From Clitopilus passeckerianus (Eukaryota; Basidiomycota; Agaricomycetes; Agaricales; Entolomataceae), in contig CALYLX010000127.1 of the NCBI GenBank assembly GCA_944990035.1, positions 992,001 through 1,056,000 of the forward strand: a DNA stretch of 64,000 bases. The letters run 5' to 3'. Position numbers and translations under genes: made by a program. Below, piece by piece: positions 12,001 to 23,996 of this stretch. How positions within the stretch are numbered: position 1 is the first letter of the stretch; every line of letters starts with the position of its first letter. A model generated the notes under the pieces. It was not told where the DNA came from. It saw only the letters and a list, made by a program, of their open reading frames with translations, and searched no databases.

Positions 12001-12786
12001 CCACCTTCCCCTTCGGCGATCCCAGGGCCTGGTCCCGTTGGCGGTGAACCGAACCCAGCCTTGGGTCTTCCAATCGACCTAGGGCTCAACGCGACGCTTT
12101 GTGGCCTCTTGACTGCGCTGCATCTTGACCTCGGGGTGGTGGTCGGCGATGACGCGATCGCACAACTGGGAACTATCGTGGATGGTGTCGTTGGACTTGT
12201 TCTAGGGATCACAGGACATATAGGTGCAGGCGTTGCCCTCCCTCCCCTTCCGTCGGCCTCCTTCACACCTTCCGCCTCGGCCGGGGCCAGTGCAACGATC
12301 CTTCCTATACCAAATCATCCTTCCGGAGCACCTCCCCCGTATCCCATTCATCCGGGGCTTCTTGACCAACTTGTTGGTCTGACTGGGCAGCTGGTATCAG
12401 CCACAAATATCAGTGCCCTCTCTGTCGGCGCTGCCGCGCTGTTAGACCTGAACAATATCCTTTCGACATCGCTGCTCGGCTGTGGATGTATCAATGCCCT
12501 TGGGTTGGGCGGAATCGTGAAGGATGCGGAGGCTTTGACGGCGCAGCTAGTGGGGATACTAGGGTGGTGTGCGGATAACCAGGATACAATCTCCCTTGGA
12601 TCCGGGGTTGAACCGATTATCGTCAATGCCAGTCACCTCTTGACATCCCTCGGCCTCGGTGATGCACTGCACCTGGATGGAATTGTGGATGGTCTTGGTG
12701 GCGGAGTCAGCCAGCCGACCAATTCGATATTGCATTTGCTGGGATTGGGAGGTCTTCGTCTCAGGAAATGGCTAGGACGTGAATGA
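9077..12786 (+). CDS. Large secreted CPL1-like protein with four GCGC repeats
   Basis: Five exons: 9077-9337, 9385-9477, 9528-9707, 9758-9926 and 9977-12786 (introns 47-50 nt), 1170 aa. A signal peptide is clear (hydrophobic core after MRLK, likely cleaved after 'SAYA'). A Cys-rich region in exons 3-4 precedes a CPL1-like domain (about 235-292) with 'GGCV', 'GLDCGRLPGV', 'CRVTQCKDGW' and 'SRSCI'. The 2.8-kb last exon encodes four divergent copies of a roughly 70-residue unit ending in Gly-Cys-Gly-Cys (codons at 10478, 11140, 11791, 12478). They are joined by Pro/Ser/Thr linkers, two of which are His-rich. The CPL1 family was first described in yeast capsule and virulence biology. Here a cell-surface or extracellular role is inferred. 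No GPI signal is evident. Confidence 0.85.
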
Positions 12787-13961
12787 ACGCCTTATCATTG
12801 GGACTTTTCTGTTGTTTGGGACTTTCTTCTACAATTTCTTGGAAGCTTTCAATCGTTACAAATGTTTTCTTTTCCGCCTTCAGTAGACTTTGACAATGCT
12901 CTTGGACATGTCGATGATATTCCAATTACGATTTTAGATACCCTTTACGAACCTGCATGGCAGCAATATGGTGACCCTTCCATACACGTTGATGGACTCT
13001 GTACATGACCTTGTAAACGGGCTGACCCCGAGACTCAAAGGGGCATCGATTTCCGTATTAATGTCGCCAGTGCGCTCACCCCCTTCAGCTTCTTCCGCTC
13101 AAAAATCGAGAGATATGACAATGACGAGTCGCGCCCACAAATGATGGTGCATGCCTCTGCTAGTATTGCGCCACATACCCATATCCGAGTCAGTGCACAC
13201 ATCACTTCAAGCCGTTCTCTATACCAGCACTACTGTGTCAAAAGCAGGGATGCACTTGGGGATGCTCCGCAGGATACACGCAATCCGGAAGTTGTAATTT
13301 GGGATCGGGACCTCTGATATTGTGCTGTAAACCGCACACTATTACGACTATTAGGTTTCCACCTTGGGGGTAGACGAGGAGTAGCCGTTTAACTTAAACC
13401 TAAGTAAATCCACCAGCACCGTTCAGTGTTGTTGGTTTTGTTGGTTTGTACGGTAACACGGTTGAGGCAACAAAGAGAACAGCTTACGTTGCGTTTTTGG
13501 ATTGTTCTTGTGGATTAATTTATCCTTCTGAGCTGTGTGCTCGATCACACGTATCAGTATTTCTTTATTCAAAAATTCAACCCTGTAAAGGAGGGTTCAA
13601 GGACGACTCTCCGGCGTGGCGTGGTTCTGAAACCGCGTGATTGACCTTCCTCTTTCGGTTCCTGCGTGAGTTGTGCCAGTGGGTGGGCTGTTTTCCTCAC
13701 TGCGATTCAATTTTGATCTCTGACATTGCCAAACCTCTTGGTCTGTTCCTTCGGCATGCATGGCATGCGTGCTTATTCTCAAAGAATTGCGTCAAACTCG
13801 ATGAATCGCAGACTTGGCACCGAACACGGCAACCCGGCACCATTCCACCTATGAAGGAACAGTCAATACCACACTGAGCGAATTATGCCAGTGCTGCCGC
13901 CCGCACACAGGTGGACGATAGCCATCTAGTATCACGCGTGTCCCCTCTACTCGCTTCAGTA
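12787..13961. other. Intergenic stretch without a supported gene
   Basis: About 1.2 kb with short open frames only, including one of 48 codons starting at 12862. No domain or splice pattern was recognised. Confidence 0.4.
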
Positions 13962-13967
13962 TATAAA
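13962..13967 (+). promoter_or_regulatory. TATA box of gene A
   Basis: TATAAA, 62 bp upstream of the ATG of beta-lactamase-like gene A. Confidence 0.6.
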
Positions 13968-14028
13968 CCTCGCGAATAGAGGTCTAACGACAACCAGTGC
14001 TCGAGCTACATTATTTTCTGCTGCCACT

Positions 14029-16007
14029 ATGCAATATCTGTTCAGAACTCTACTCTTCCTCGCCCATGCTGCTATTGCATTCTCCCAAGTGGTGCCTGTT
14101 CTAGACGCTACGACGGAAGCATTTGTGCATAAGCTCTTAAAGGCGTGGGAGTCGCCCACTGGAATCGCTGTTGCAGTTGTGAGGCGAGATACCTCAGGCT
14201 GGCACGTCGAGACCACCGGCTATGGACCTGCAAAGCTAGACGGAAGTCAGAATGTAACGGAGAATACTATTTTCGCCATAGGATCGAACTCAAAGGTGAT
14301 GTTATTTCACCCTTCAAGAACGTGCTGGTCTAATAAACATCTGTCCATAGCTATTCACAGCCATTACGACTGGTCTCCTTATTCATGATTCTCGCGTCTC
14401 TCCGCCTCTTACGTGGACATCGAAGATGAGAGACATACTGCCTGGTTGGGGCCTCGTGGACGAGATTGCTAGTCAAGAAGCCGTGGTGCAAGATCTATTG
14501 AGCCACAGGACTGGCGTACCGAGGCATGATGGTGCTATCAGGAGGGCGGATACGTCCACGGATATCGTGAGTTCTCTCTAGATCGTATACATTAGATAAT
14601 GGCTAACATGAAATATAGATTCGGAAAGTCCGCAACCACAGGCCGTCAGCGTTGTTCCGGGACATCTACCAATACAGCAACAATATGTACAAGATACTGA
14701 CCATGCTTGCCCCAACCCTCCTTCCTTCTCACCAATCGTTTGCACGCTATGTCAAAGAGAATATATTTGACAAGCTCGGCCTCAATAGTACGACCTACTC
14801 GTTTGCTCTTGCGAGTGGAAGTGGGAAGTTCGCTGATGCCATTGGGAGAGACACCTCAGGAGGGAAAGTGACACCTCGTGTCTTCACCTACTGGCTCCCT
14901 CACAGCGGAGAAGATGGGACCAACGAAGCAGGCGACGGAGGAGTGTTCAGCTCTGCCGCTGACCTGGTCACGTGGATCCAGGCCTTATTGCTGAATGGAG
15001 CGAACCCGAAGACGAACGAGAGCGTTATTCCGGCGGACGTGGTGCAGAAGGTGGCGACAGGTGTCAGCGTTCAATATGGAGCCGCAAGGTTTCCGGAGCT
15101 GAGTCCTGTCGTGTATGGGGCGGGACAAGAGAGAGGGAGCTATCGTGGACATGGTATGTATACCATTTGATTGCTTTTCCTCCGCATGACAACGTGTTGA
15201 CTTTTGGGGCGATTTTGACCAGAATATATCGAACATACAGGCGCAGCCCCAGGACACAATACCATCATCGCTCGCTACCCCAACTCGAACTCTGGAATTG
15301 CCGTTCTTTCGAACGACAACGAGCTGGGATCGATTCTGACTCGAATTATTCAATACTACATTGCGGATAGAATTTTCGGGTTGGACCTGGTTGATTGGGA
15401 TTCTCGCTATCAAGCGTTATACCTCAACCCCGGTGGTGGTTCGGGGCCCACTCCCCGACCTGCAAACGCGACTTTCCCTTATGGCGACATCAAGAGGGTA
15501 GAAGGGATGTACAACAATGCTGGCTATGGCAAGTCAGAGTTTTGCTATGTCCCTTCTTCCAATTCCACCTCCTCAAGCAAGGTGACGGGCGGCTCAAAGT
15601 CGTGCAATGAACTAAGGGCAAAGATCCCGACAATTTTACCAGGTGTTATCAAGCCAGACACTCCGACGTTCGTCGCCGAGTGGAATGCGACATGGTTTAC
15701 GCATGTTGTTCTTCGACACTTTGATGGGCCCTTGCTCAACATTTCTGTATATCAGAGCTGGGTGCGTTTTTTTCCTGTGATTTTCTCCGCTTTGAATTGA
15801 CGGATTCGGTATCTCCAGCCTAGTGTCGAGGAGAATTCTTCTAGCCCCTACTGGGCCCAGGATCAAGGGTTCTCAGGTTTGGGCGAGGTGGATGCTGGCG
15901 TTACTGGAATTGGCTTTACGGGAATATGGGATGCAGCAGCTGGAGTGCCTGAACCGTCAGGTAACACCCCAAAGGAGAGGGCCGAGGTTTGGTTCGCAAG
16001 GTCGTAA
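14029..16007 (+). CDS. Secreted serine beta-lactamase-fold hydrolase, gene A
   Basis: Exons 14029-14295, 14351-14566, 14619-15153, 15223-15761 and 15819-16007 give 581 aa. A signal peptide of about 20 residues ends in 'AFSQ'. The class C beta-lactamase / penicillin-binding-protein catalytic set is complete: SxxK as S86-N-S-K89, YxN as Y180-S-N182, and HTG at 344-346 (equivalent to KTG). Intron 1 falls directly after the catalytic Lys. A C-terminal domain of about 200 residues follows ('NATFPYGDIKRVEGMYNNAGYGKSEFC'). In this family the serine forms an acyl-enzyme. Known fungal relatives include esterases, transesterases and lactam hydrolases, so the substrate is open. It has the same length and exon plan as gene D. 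It is followed in tandem by gene B. Confidence 0.9.
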
Positions 16008-16377
16008 GACGACGGCCTAGACGTAGAGCGGGCACACATTGTATTCATTAGTCGTGTTTCGAGGTTGAAAACCGAATGAGAGTGTTTGGTTGACGGAATG
16101 TGTCAAATGTTGAGTTGTTGCCGAATGGCGAACAGCGTTCATGTTAGTGTGATCTTGACAGCTCGCCTAAGGCGACTGTGACTCTCCCTCTCCCATGCAC
16201 CCACTATCGCTCGCAGTTTGGGTTTTGGAGTTGTGAAGTGCCCATTCGTGTTAGGAACCCCCAATCTCTCAATTCCGTGCTCCGTACTGCGCATCATGAT
16301 GAACATGATGTTGGGAATTCGGGGTATAAAGCCAGCTGCATAGTTCTGATATCAGGAAACCCCATTCCCCACGCCTG
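16008..16377. repeat. A-B intergenic segment duplicated (inverted) at 35462-35797
   Basis: This spacer aligns by eye with the reverse complement of 35462-35797 along most of its length, including shared runs such as AAAACCGAATGAGAGTGT and the gene B promoter. It marks one copy of an inverted segmental duplication. Confidence 0.75.
16325..16330 (+). promoter_or_regulatory. TATA box of gene B
   Basis: TATAAA, 48 bp before the proposed ATG of gene B, which supports that start. The duplicated copy near 35505 reads CATAAA on the reverse strand, so its TATA box is altered. Confidence 0.6.
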
Positions 16378-18626
16378 ATGAAGCTTTTCCTGCAGAGCTT
16401 GGTACAGATTCCTCTTCTGCAGAAGCAAACTGCATGGCTCGATGACACTACGCCTGGTCCAAGCAGGGTAGATGGCGCTGCAAAATGTTCGCTTTCCACC
16501 CACCAGGAGGATCAAATACCTTTGGCTTCGGAATCTTCAACCTATCATGGCACACTCGAACCAGCATTGAATGACAACACAGAGGCATTCATTTCCAAGG
16601 TTTTGAAGGATTGGGACTCTCCAGGAGGTGCAGGAGTTGCTGTTGTAAGAAAGGACGAGGAGGGAAAGTGGCTTGTTGAGACTCGCGGCTATGGAATTGC
16701 CAACGCTGCAGGGGACGGAGTGGATGAAAACACGCTTTTTGGGATTGGTTCCAACTCGAAGGTCCGCTCTTGTTGAATTCCGCCATCGGACAAGCTCATA
16801 TTCACTCCCAACTCCAGCTTTTTAATGCAATTGCAGCTGGTCTACTGATCCACAATACCTCCTTGCAATCAACACGATCTTTCGGCGTGGATCTTCAAGG
16901 AAACCCCAAGAGCCTAGATTGGACGACTCGTCTGAAGGATGTCATCCCTGGGTTCGATCTCTGGGACCGTACAGCAGCTGAACGCGTGACAATCCTGGAT
17001 GCCTTGAGCCATAGGACGGGTGTCCCTTCACACGACGCTTCCACAGTGATTGGATTTGAAGTTTCAGATACCGTGAGTAATGGCCATTTAGCCATGAAAG
17101 GTCCAACTCATTCGCGTTCACAACCTTAGATCAAGAAAGTCAAACACCTCCGACCCTCCCGCCCCTTCCGAGATCTATGGCAATACAACAATTTGATGTA
17201 CGAGATCTGCTCGTACCTCCCTACGGCTCTTTTACCCTCCAAGATACCCTACGCTCGCTACGTCAAGGAGAACATCTTAGAACCTCTCGGGTTGAGCAGC
17301 ACTACCTACTCCTACGAAATCGCGAAGAGCTCGGGCAAACTTGCTGATGGTTTCGCGAGGGACAAAGGGGTGAAGGACGAGGTTAGAGGGTTGAACTTCA
17401 CCGCTAGGGCTATACCATATTGGAATCAAGGGAGCACAGAAGACGGTAACGGAAATGCAGGCGATGGTGGGATCATAAGTAGCGCGAAGGATATGGTATG
17501 TATCCCTGTTCTCTTTTTCCGAAGCTGATCTCTCATTAACCGTCCGCTATAGGCAACTTGGCTTCAGACTCTTCTCCTACTCGGAAAAAATCCCGCCACA
17601 AATGAAAGCGTCATTCCATCGGAGGTCATTGAGAAAGCCGCCAAAGGGGTGATGGTGGTGAAGCCAAAAGCTGACTGGCCGGAAGTCAGCCCGACAGTAT
17701 ACGGGATGGGGCAGGAACGAGGCAGTTATCGGGGACATGAATGGGTTGAGCACACAGGGGGCATACCTGGTGAGTTGAAACGGTACATGCTTTACTCACC
17801 GCTGACATATGACCCGTCAGGCATGGTATCGATCATCATACGATTCCCAAAGGATAACCTGGGCATTGCTGTTCTAACAAACGACGAGGAGCGAGGCTTT
17901 CGTATTGCCAGGACGATCCAGTACTATCTTTCTGATGTTGCTCTTGGGCTCGAACCCGTTGACTGGCACCAGAGGTATAAGGACCTGCAGAAGAAGAAGG
18001 AACAGGAGGCAGAGACAGCACGGCTTTCACTCCCGTCTGCAACGACCTCAAGGGTGAAAAAGTTCACGGGGAGTTCCAGCAGCGTTTGGGATCTCGAGGG
18101 AATCTACAATAATCCAGGATATGGGAGCAAACACCTCTGCGTTATCCACCCTTCACCATCGCCCGACGTTCCGCCAGGGGCTCCGGGGCCCTGTAAAGCC
18201 ATCAGGGAGAACGTGAGGAAAGTTCTGCCAGGTGTCCAAGAGAGAGCAGAGGTGGATGACGTACCCACTCTGGTTGCAGAGTGGTCGAATCCATTTGTGG
18301 GGTGGATCGTGTTTAGGAATTATGGCGGCGACTCGAGTCGGGTGTATAACATGTCGGGGGCTACATCCTACGTAAGTGTTCATTCCAAGCTTGCCCTATT
18401 CATGGCATTGATTATGGTCCTGGTGTAGCCTACTGGGGACTCCTCTCGCCCATACTGGGTAGCCGAAGATGTAAGTGTTGTTAGGAAGGGCGCCACAGCA
18501 GAAGTTGTGTACACGCCTACATTTGATGGAGACCTGCGAGTGAGTGGTTTGGGCTTCAATGGGATTTGGGGACCGGGAGTTAAAAGCCCAGAGGATGGCC
18601 CAGAGGTCTCGTTTGAGAAGGTGTAA
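16378..18626 (+). CDS. Serine beta-lactamase-fold hydrolase, gene B
   Basis: Six exons: 16378-16761, 16818-17072, 17130-17495, 17553-17769, 17821-18371 and 18429-18626, 656 aa. The catalytic set is intact: S125-N-S-K128, Y232-N-N234 and H402-T-G404. It differs from A in having about 39 extra N-terminal residues without a classical signal peptide, although the start is weakly hydrophobic. It also has an extended C-terminus. The start is supported by a TATA box 48 bp upstream. It is also supported by the truncated duplicate at 35461, where the first 21 codons differ only by three synonymous third-base changes. Its intron positions differ from A and D. It lies tail-to-tail with gene C, and the substrate is unknown. 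Confidence 0.85.
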
Positions 18627-19121
18627 TTTATATTTCCTAGTGGACTCTTCGTACAATATCAAAACCTGCATATGTCTGGCTAGCCTCACTGAAGATCTGA
18701 AGATCCTTACTGAGGGTCCATCTTGCCTACTTGACTGAGACCATTTTCACGACACGCATGGTTGAATTATTTGTAAGGCACTAAGTAACGAAGCCCGATC
18801 AACCTCAGCCAGAGGCTCAAAGCGCTGATAATGGTCAATTCTTTGGAAAAAGCTTTTGAAAAGACTTGTCACTTGAACAATGATCCTACTCTCAAAGTGT
18901 CACGTGGTCGTTACCGGGAATCACGTACCTCTCATGGACGCGTCAGGTTGCGACGCGTCGCGACAAAAGGAGTGGGTATTTAGAGGGCACATAGGCTTTC
19001 GAATTGCACAAGATACTATAAACCGTAAGGGGTGCTCCTACATGCAGAAGATCCAAGTAGTCGATAGTAGATTCAAGATATTTTATCACTACCATGACTC
19101 TTACATCGCGAGTTTTCCAAC
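18627..19121. other. Intergenic between convergent genes B and C
   Basis: About 495 bp between two stop codons. Short open frames only. Confidence 0.4.
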
Positions 19122-21360
19122 TCAACTCTTCACTCTGCTGAACCAAACTTCGGCGCGTTCCCGAACCGTCTTTCCTTGGGGTTCGACGACACCATCGCCC
19201 CCACCCCAGAAGTCGCCTGTAAAGCCTATGCCGCTCAGGTTCCTTTCGACTTCCGCCAATGATCCTGTCAAAACTGGGATAGGGAACAGTGGGTTGGAAG
19301 GGTTTCCTGTAGCCTGTAATCGATGATTAGTACGTACAATAGCTGGAGAATATTCAGATGTCGTACAATTACATCATACGCTGAAACGTTGAAGAGAGGT
19401 CCGTCGAAGTGGCTCATCACTAGATGGGTGATGAAAGAGTGACCCCATTTTACGACGAATGTTGGAACAGAGGGATCGACAAGAGCCTTAATGGCAGGGT
19501 CAGCAGCAAGTTGGCGACACGATTCAGTGCTTGATTTGCTTGAAGAAATGAAGCAGAATTCCGATTTCCCGTATCCCGGGTTGTCGTACGTCCCAGAAAT
19601 ATGACTGATGTCGCCGTAAGGGAAGGTTGCATTCGAAGGATGAGGAGTGGGTTTCACGGATCCCGCAGCTTGAGCTTGAGTTTGGTACCTGAATGTTGGA
19701 TACAGTCAATTAGCTCCGATCACAGGTGTAACGTGCAAACCTGGTATTCCAGTCCACTTTTTCGAAGCCGAAGGCTTGGTCTGCTATCCACCACTTGACA
19801 ATCTGGACCAAAAGTGGTCCAAAGTTGTTGTCATTTGTGGTGACAGCAATACCAAGATTTTGGTGAGGGAATCGCGAAATGACAGAGTGAAATCCTGTGT
19901 CGCCATTTTCGGATTAATTAGGAATAAGGACAGGCAGGTGGAGTAGACTCGCCGATTGTATCGCCAGAATGCTCAATGTATTCTGGGAAAGGTTGTCGCC
20001 CTTTGTTAATTTATGTCCGAGTTCATAAGTTAATTCGAAACTCACGATATCCTCGGTAGCTCCCACTTTCTTGGCCACCACCATAAACTACGGGCGACAA
20101 CTCAGGATACTGGCTGATAGTAAGGTAAGCCTTTCACAACACTCTCGAGTTGATGCAGGCATAACACTCACGGGTAACCTCTTTCAATAGACCATCCAGT
20201 AGCAACCGTTCTAACGACATCTGCAGGAATAACGGTAGCATTGGTTTCGGGATTGCGCCCATCCAGGAGGAGGCACTTCAGCCAAGTCGCCTTGAAGGTG
20301 ACGTGAGTCACGTATAAATGATGCTAGGAGATAGAACAGTACCATGTCTTGACCATCAGTGATTATACCACCGGCACCAGACCATACTATCGAGATGAAT
20401 GTCAGCCCACGTACGACGACCCATGGAAGGATTAGTACTTACAGCTTCCATCTTCGTTTGTTATGCTCCAAAGAGGAATAGTAACTGGAACAATAGAAGA
20501 ACTATTACTGGGGCCGGGTTGCAGCACAACACCGTCCGCCAGGAGTCCAGTCGAATTCGCAAGGATTGAAGAATAAGTCGTGGACTTGAGTCCGAGAGGA
20601 TCAAAGATGTGCTGCTTGACGTAGCGAGCAAACGGAATCTTTGAAGGCAGGACGGCGGTCGGAAGGTAAGAGAGAAGGGTATACACATTGTTGTTGTATT
20701 GCCAAAGCTCTCGGAGTTCTGCCGACAAACGGTGATACTTCATCTTCCGAATCTGAAAAAGTGTAAATAAGGATTCCAACAACCATAAACCACAGACAGT
20801 ACTCACAAGAGCTGGGACGTCATCCGTGGCCTTCGGAGCGAGATCATGCCGAGGAAGACCAGCGCGGTGGGACATCGCATCGATAATGGTGGCTTCCTTG
20901 GCCGCTACTGGGTCTTGGAGGTCGAATCCAGGAAGGACACTGGATAGCTTTGTGTTCCACGTCAGGCGAGGGGAGAGCGTTTCGTTGTGTATCAGAAGCC
21001 CCGTGGCAAAGATGTTGAAGAGCTGTTGTAAAATACCGTTGAGAATTACAATCGATGAAGTAGCCGTTGCCCACGTACCTTCGAGTTAGAACCGATGCCA
21101 AATACGGTCTTTTCCGTGAATTTGGTGCCATTGAGTGAGGCATTCCCGTAACCCTTCACTTCTGTCTGCCAGTTTCCCTGGTCATCCTTTCTTACGACGG
21201 AGACGGAGAGACCGCCAGGAGAGCCCCAACTCTCAAGAAGCTGGTTGATGAATACGCCAGCTTCATCATTGAGCACGGGAGCGTTTGCTTGAGCTGATAT
21301 CGCCGGAGCGAATACCGCGAGAGAGACGGAAGCCCAGACAAGACCTTTGCTGAGAAACAT
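19122..21360 (-). CDS. Secreted serine beta-lactamase-fold hydrolase, gene C
   Basis: Ten exons on the reverse strand: 21360-21079, 21022-20807, 20752-20443, 20386-20343, 20290-20172, 20113-20046, 19982-19953, 19894-19741, 19688-19373 and 19313-19122, 576 aa. A signal peptide ends in 'AISAQ'. The motifs are S91-N-S-K94, Y185-N-N187 and H-S-G in place of HTG. Exons of 44 and 30 nt are forced by frame and by homology to A and B. Intron 7 has a GC donor (GCGAGT at 19952). It has the most introns in the local family (nine) and contains every position found in A, B and D. The C-terminus 'ERAEVWFSR' matches A and D. TATAAAA lies at 21409-21403. Confidence 0.88.
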
Positions 21361-21402
21361 GGAAGAGAATTGTATGTCATGTCAAGTCGTCCGTGCGATT
21401 GG

Positions 21403-21409
21403 TTTTATA
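21403..21409 (-). promoter_or_regulatory. TATA box of gene C
   Basis: TATAAAA on the reverse strand, 42 bp upstream of the start codon at 21360. Confidence 0.6.
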
Positions 21410-21725
21410 CCAGAACAAGTAGCTTCGTGGCATCATGCGCAGTATCTTAAGCGTTGAAACATTCGCTGCTACTTGAGGCGATGAACGAGTAATAGAATCA
21501 GACCGCAGGAATAGTGTCGGGGCACTACGTAGGCCATAGTGCAAGATGGCCAGCATGGTGGAAGCGCTTGATCGACGTTCGAACAGCGCAGTCAAGTCTC
21601 AAGGGCGCGAAGAGGTCAAATCTCATTTCAGGTTGATGTATTACTTTGACTCCTTGTCAAGGCGCTGTTCCAACTGAATGAAAGGACGAAAGTGGGAAAA
21701 TGTTATGTAACGATGGCACAAGAAA

Positions 21726-22577
21726 TCAGACTATCCTAGACTGTGGCTCTGGCTCATTCGCCTCTCTCTTGAGCTGGTCAACGAAACCTTCTCCATGCCT
21801 CCCGGCTCTTTCCTTTCCCACTTCTCTGTCATGTCGGTTCTTGACCCTCCTGATCTTCCAGAGTGAATAGTAAAGCGTCGCTGCACCACAGATGAGGGTC
21901 GAAGCACCTGTTACGATGATCGTGACCTTGCTGGTTGTGGAGAATTCTCCATGCTGTACCCCATAGACGTTAGCAAGTGTAGTGATAACACCAGCTAATG
22001 AATTCAGGAGACCAGGTCTGTAGTTACGTCAGGTAAGCCATGCATAATCCATATTGCATTTTCATAGTCCGACTGAACGTACAAGAAAATTCGATTTGTG
22101 AGCCAGATGTAATTGTACATCCACCTCCACCAGAGCCACAACAGACCTGCTGCGCCAACCCCGCAGCATATGAATGCTATGACGAAACTGTATTCCGTAA
22201 AATATATGTTTGCCTCTTGATCATTGTATCAGGAAATTGGCGACATACAGCGGTACATGCGACACTGCCTCCAGAACTTCCTTGCCCACAGCGCTTGATG
22301 AACTTGCCTGCGCGTTTCGCAAACTGGTGAAAGTACCGGGGAAGAGCACAAACCCTGCGAGGAGAATCCAGGTAAAGAACGAGGCAAGTAGATTATGGAG
22401 TCTGGGTATCGAGTCTAGGGCAAGCAACATATTCATATATTTCGTCTCCATCTGGCTTGGCCGGGTCGGATTCAGCGGAGGTCGATGAGTCGTTGTCTCT
22501 GCATCACTTGCTGGAGTTACTTTGAGGGAAGGTTTCTCTTGCAGTGAGTTATGGGCCTGGGAGGATGAACCTTCCAT
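21726..22577 (-). CDS. Small multi-pass membrane protein of unknown function
   Basis: Exons 22577-22249, 22187-22083 and 22017-21726 on the reverse strand, all phase 2 junctions, 241 aa. A polar N-terminus of about 50 residues precedes four predicted membrane helices: 'ASFFTWILLAGFVLFPG', 'VIAFICCGVGAAGLLWLWW', 'SLAGVITTLANVYGV' and 'VTIIVTGASTLICGAATLYY'. A basic and acidic cytosolic tail follows. The layout (small tetraspanning protein, charged tail) resembles uncharacterised fungal membrane proteins. No named family was recognised. It sits in the same orientation as gene C, 365 bp downstream of gene C's promoter side. Confidence 0.75.
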
Positions 22578-23890
22578 GTCGTGGTCTATGGGAAAGAACG
22601 TCGTTGGCAGGCTCCCATATCTTGCATGCTCTCCCTAGATGCCGCCCTCGAGGTTGATGAAGCCCAAAGCCTATCTTGATGGCACGTGGCTCTGCGACCA
22701 ACCACAAGCTATCCACCTCGGGCGTTTTACACCGTCACATTGGCAGCCGATAATAATGGGAGGGCAGAAAAAAGTGGAGCCTATTGCTCCAGAATCCAGG
22801 TGCTTTTGCATTGCTATGACACTAATCCAGGTACAAAACTAAGGGCTCGCGCCCATCCTCTTCAACTCACTCGGTTTTGATGGAATATCAACAAGGTTGC
22901 CAGCCGTGGCCTGATGCAACAGTCTCAGGAAACACATCATCGGCAGAATTAACCACCAACTTTTCGCAGGCTCTTGGCTCGAAGAGATGCCAGTTTGGTC
23001 TGTTACAATTTGCTGGAATGAGGTCTTCACCTCTAGTCACGAAACGTGTTCGCATTTACCAGTTGGGACAACACCACCGTGCTCTCATCTGATGTCGCAT
23101 CTCTTTGGCTCTGTGTGCGAGCTTCCGCCGTAAATTTGAATCTAGCGGCGCAGTACGTTGGCGAGGTTGATGAGATATCTTCCGATGCATTGTGCCCTCC
23201 CGCTGTTGTTAGAGCTGCCGGAAGAATGAATTCCCCTTCGTTTCTCCCATCATAGGCTGGCTGGGACCTTGACACCTTGTTCGTCGTTGTACAGCGACAA
23301 ATCTTTGGCTTCTCGATTCTCTTTGGGTCTCTTGCGTTGGATGCGCGTTCATTGGGCCTGTCAAACCGATTGCTCGTCCTATCTCCTTAGCCGATCTAAT
23401 CACGACGAGCGCCTATTTGGGAAATTCACGCTACCAATTTATAGATCAGTTGACTGAAAGTCCTCAGTCAACATTCATCCTGCCTGCTATGCAGACTTCT
23501 ACCTGAAACTGAATCCTGAGGGGCGCTAGGAGGTGGCGAGTCATGCTACTTGTTGTTTCTTGGCGGAGGTCAGCGAACTTTGTTGTGCGATATCACTAAT
23601 TTTGTTGATGAATGCGTAGGAACCGAGGTCGCTCCTCATCCAGTTGCTTCCGCTTAATCGAACTACAGTAATCTTCGCATTCTTGGGAAGTCCTTTTCGT
23701 TCCGCATGGTAATCAGGGACGAGTAAAGAACGAAGATGACAGAATGCAATGTCGCGATCCCAGTTGCAATGCGGCGAGATACTCTGAACAAGACCAGGCT
23801 TTCAATTGAAGGAAGATCTGTGCTGATCATCTTGATACTCATTTCGGTAGGTCGGGTACCTGCCACTTCCGCTTAGGCCTCCGAAGAACG
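22578..23890. other. Gene-poor stretch of about 1.3 kb
   Basis: Only short overlapping open frames (80 codons or fewer) on both strands. None has splice-supported continuation or a known domain. Confidence 0.4.
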
Positions 23891-23896
23891 TATAAA
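23891..23896 (+). promoter_or_regulatory. TATA box of the spherulin-4-like gene
   Basis: TATAAA, 101 bp upstream of the ATG at 23997. Confidence 0.55.
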
Positions 23897-23996
23897 GACC
23901 CGCAAGATTAAGAGCCATTCAGCAACCGAGCCTCCCACTCTCATAGACTTCTGACCAGTCACCCAATTCATCCCTGGGGACATTTCTTCTTTCACC

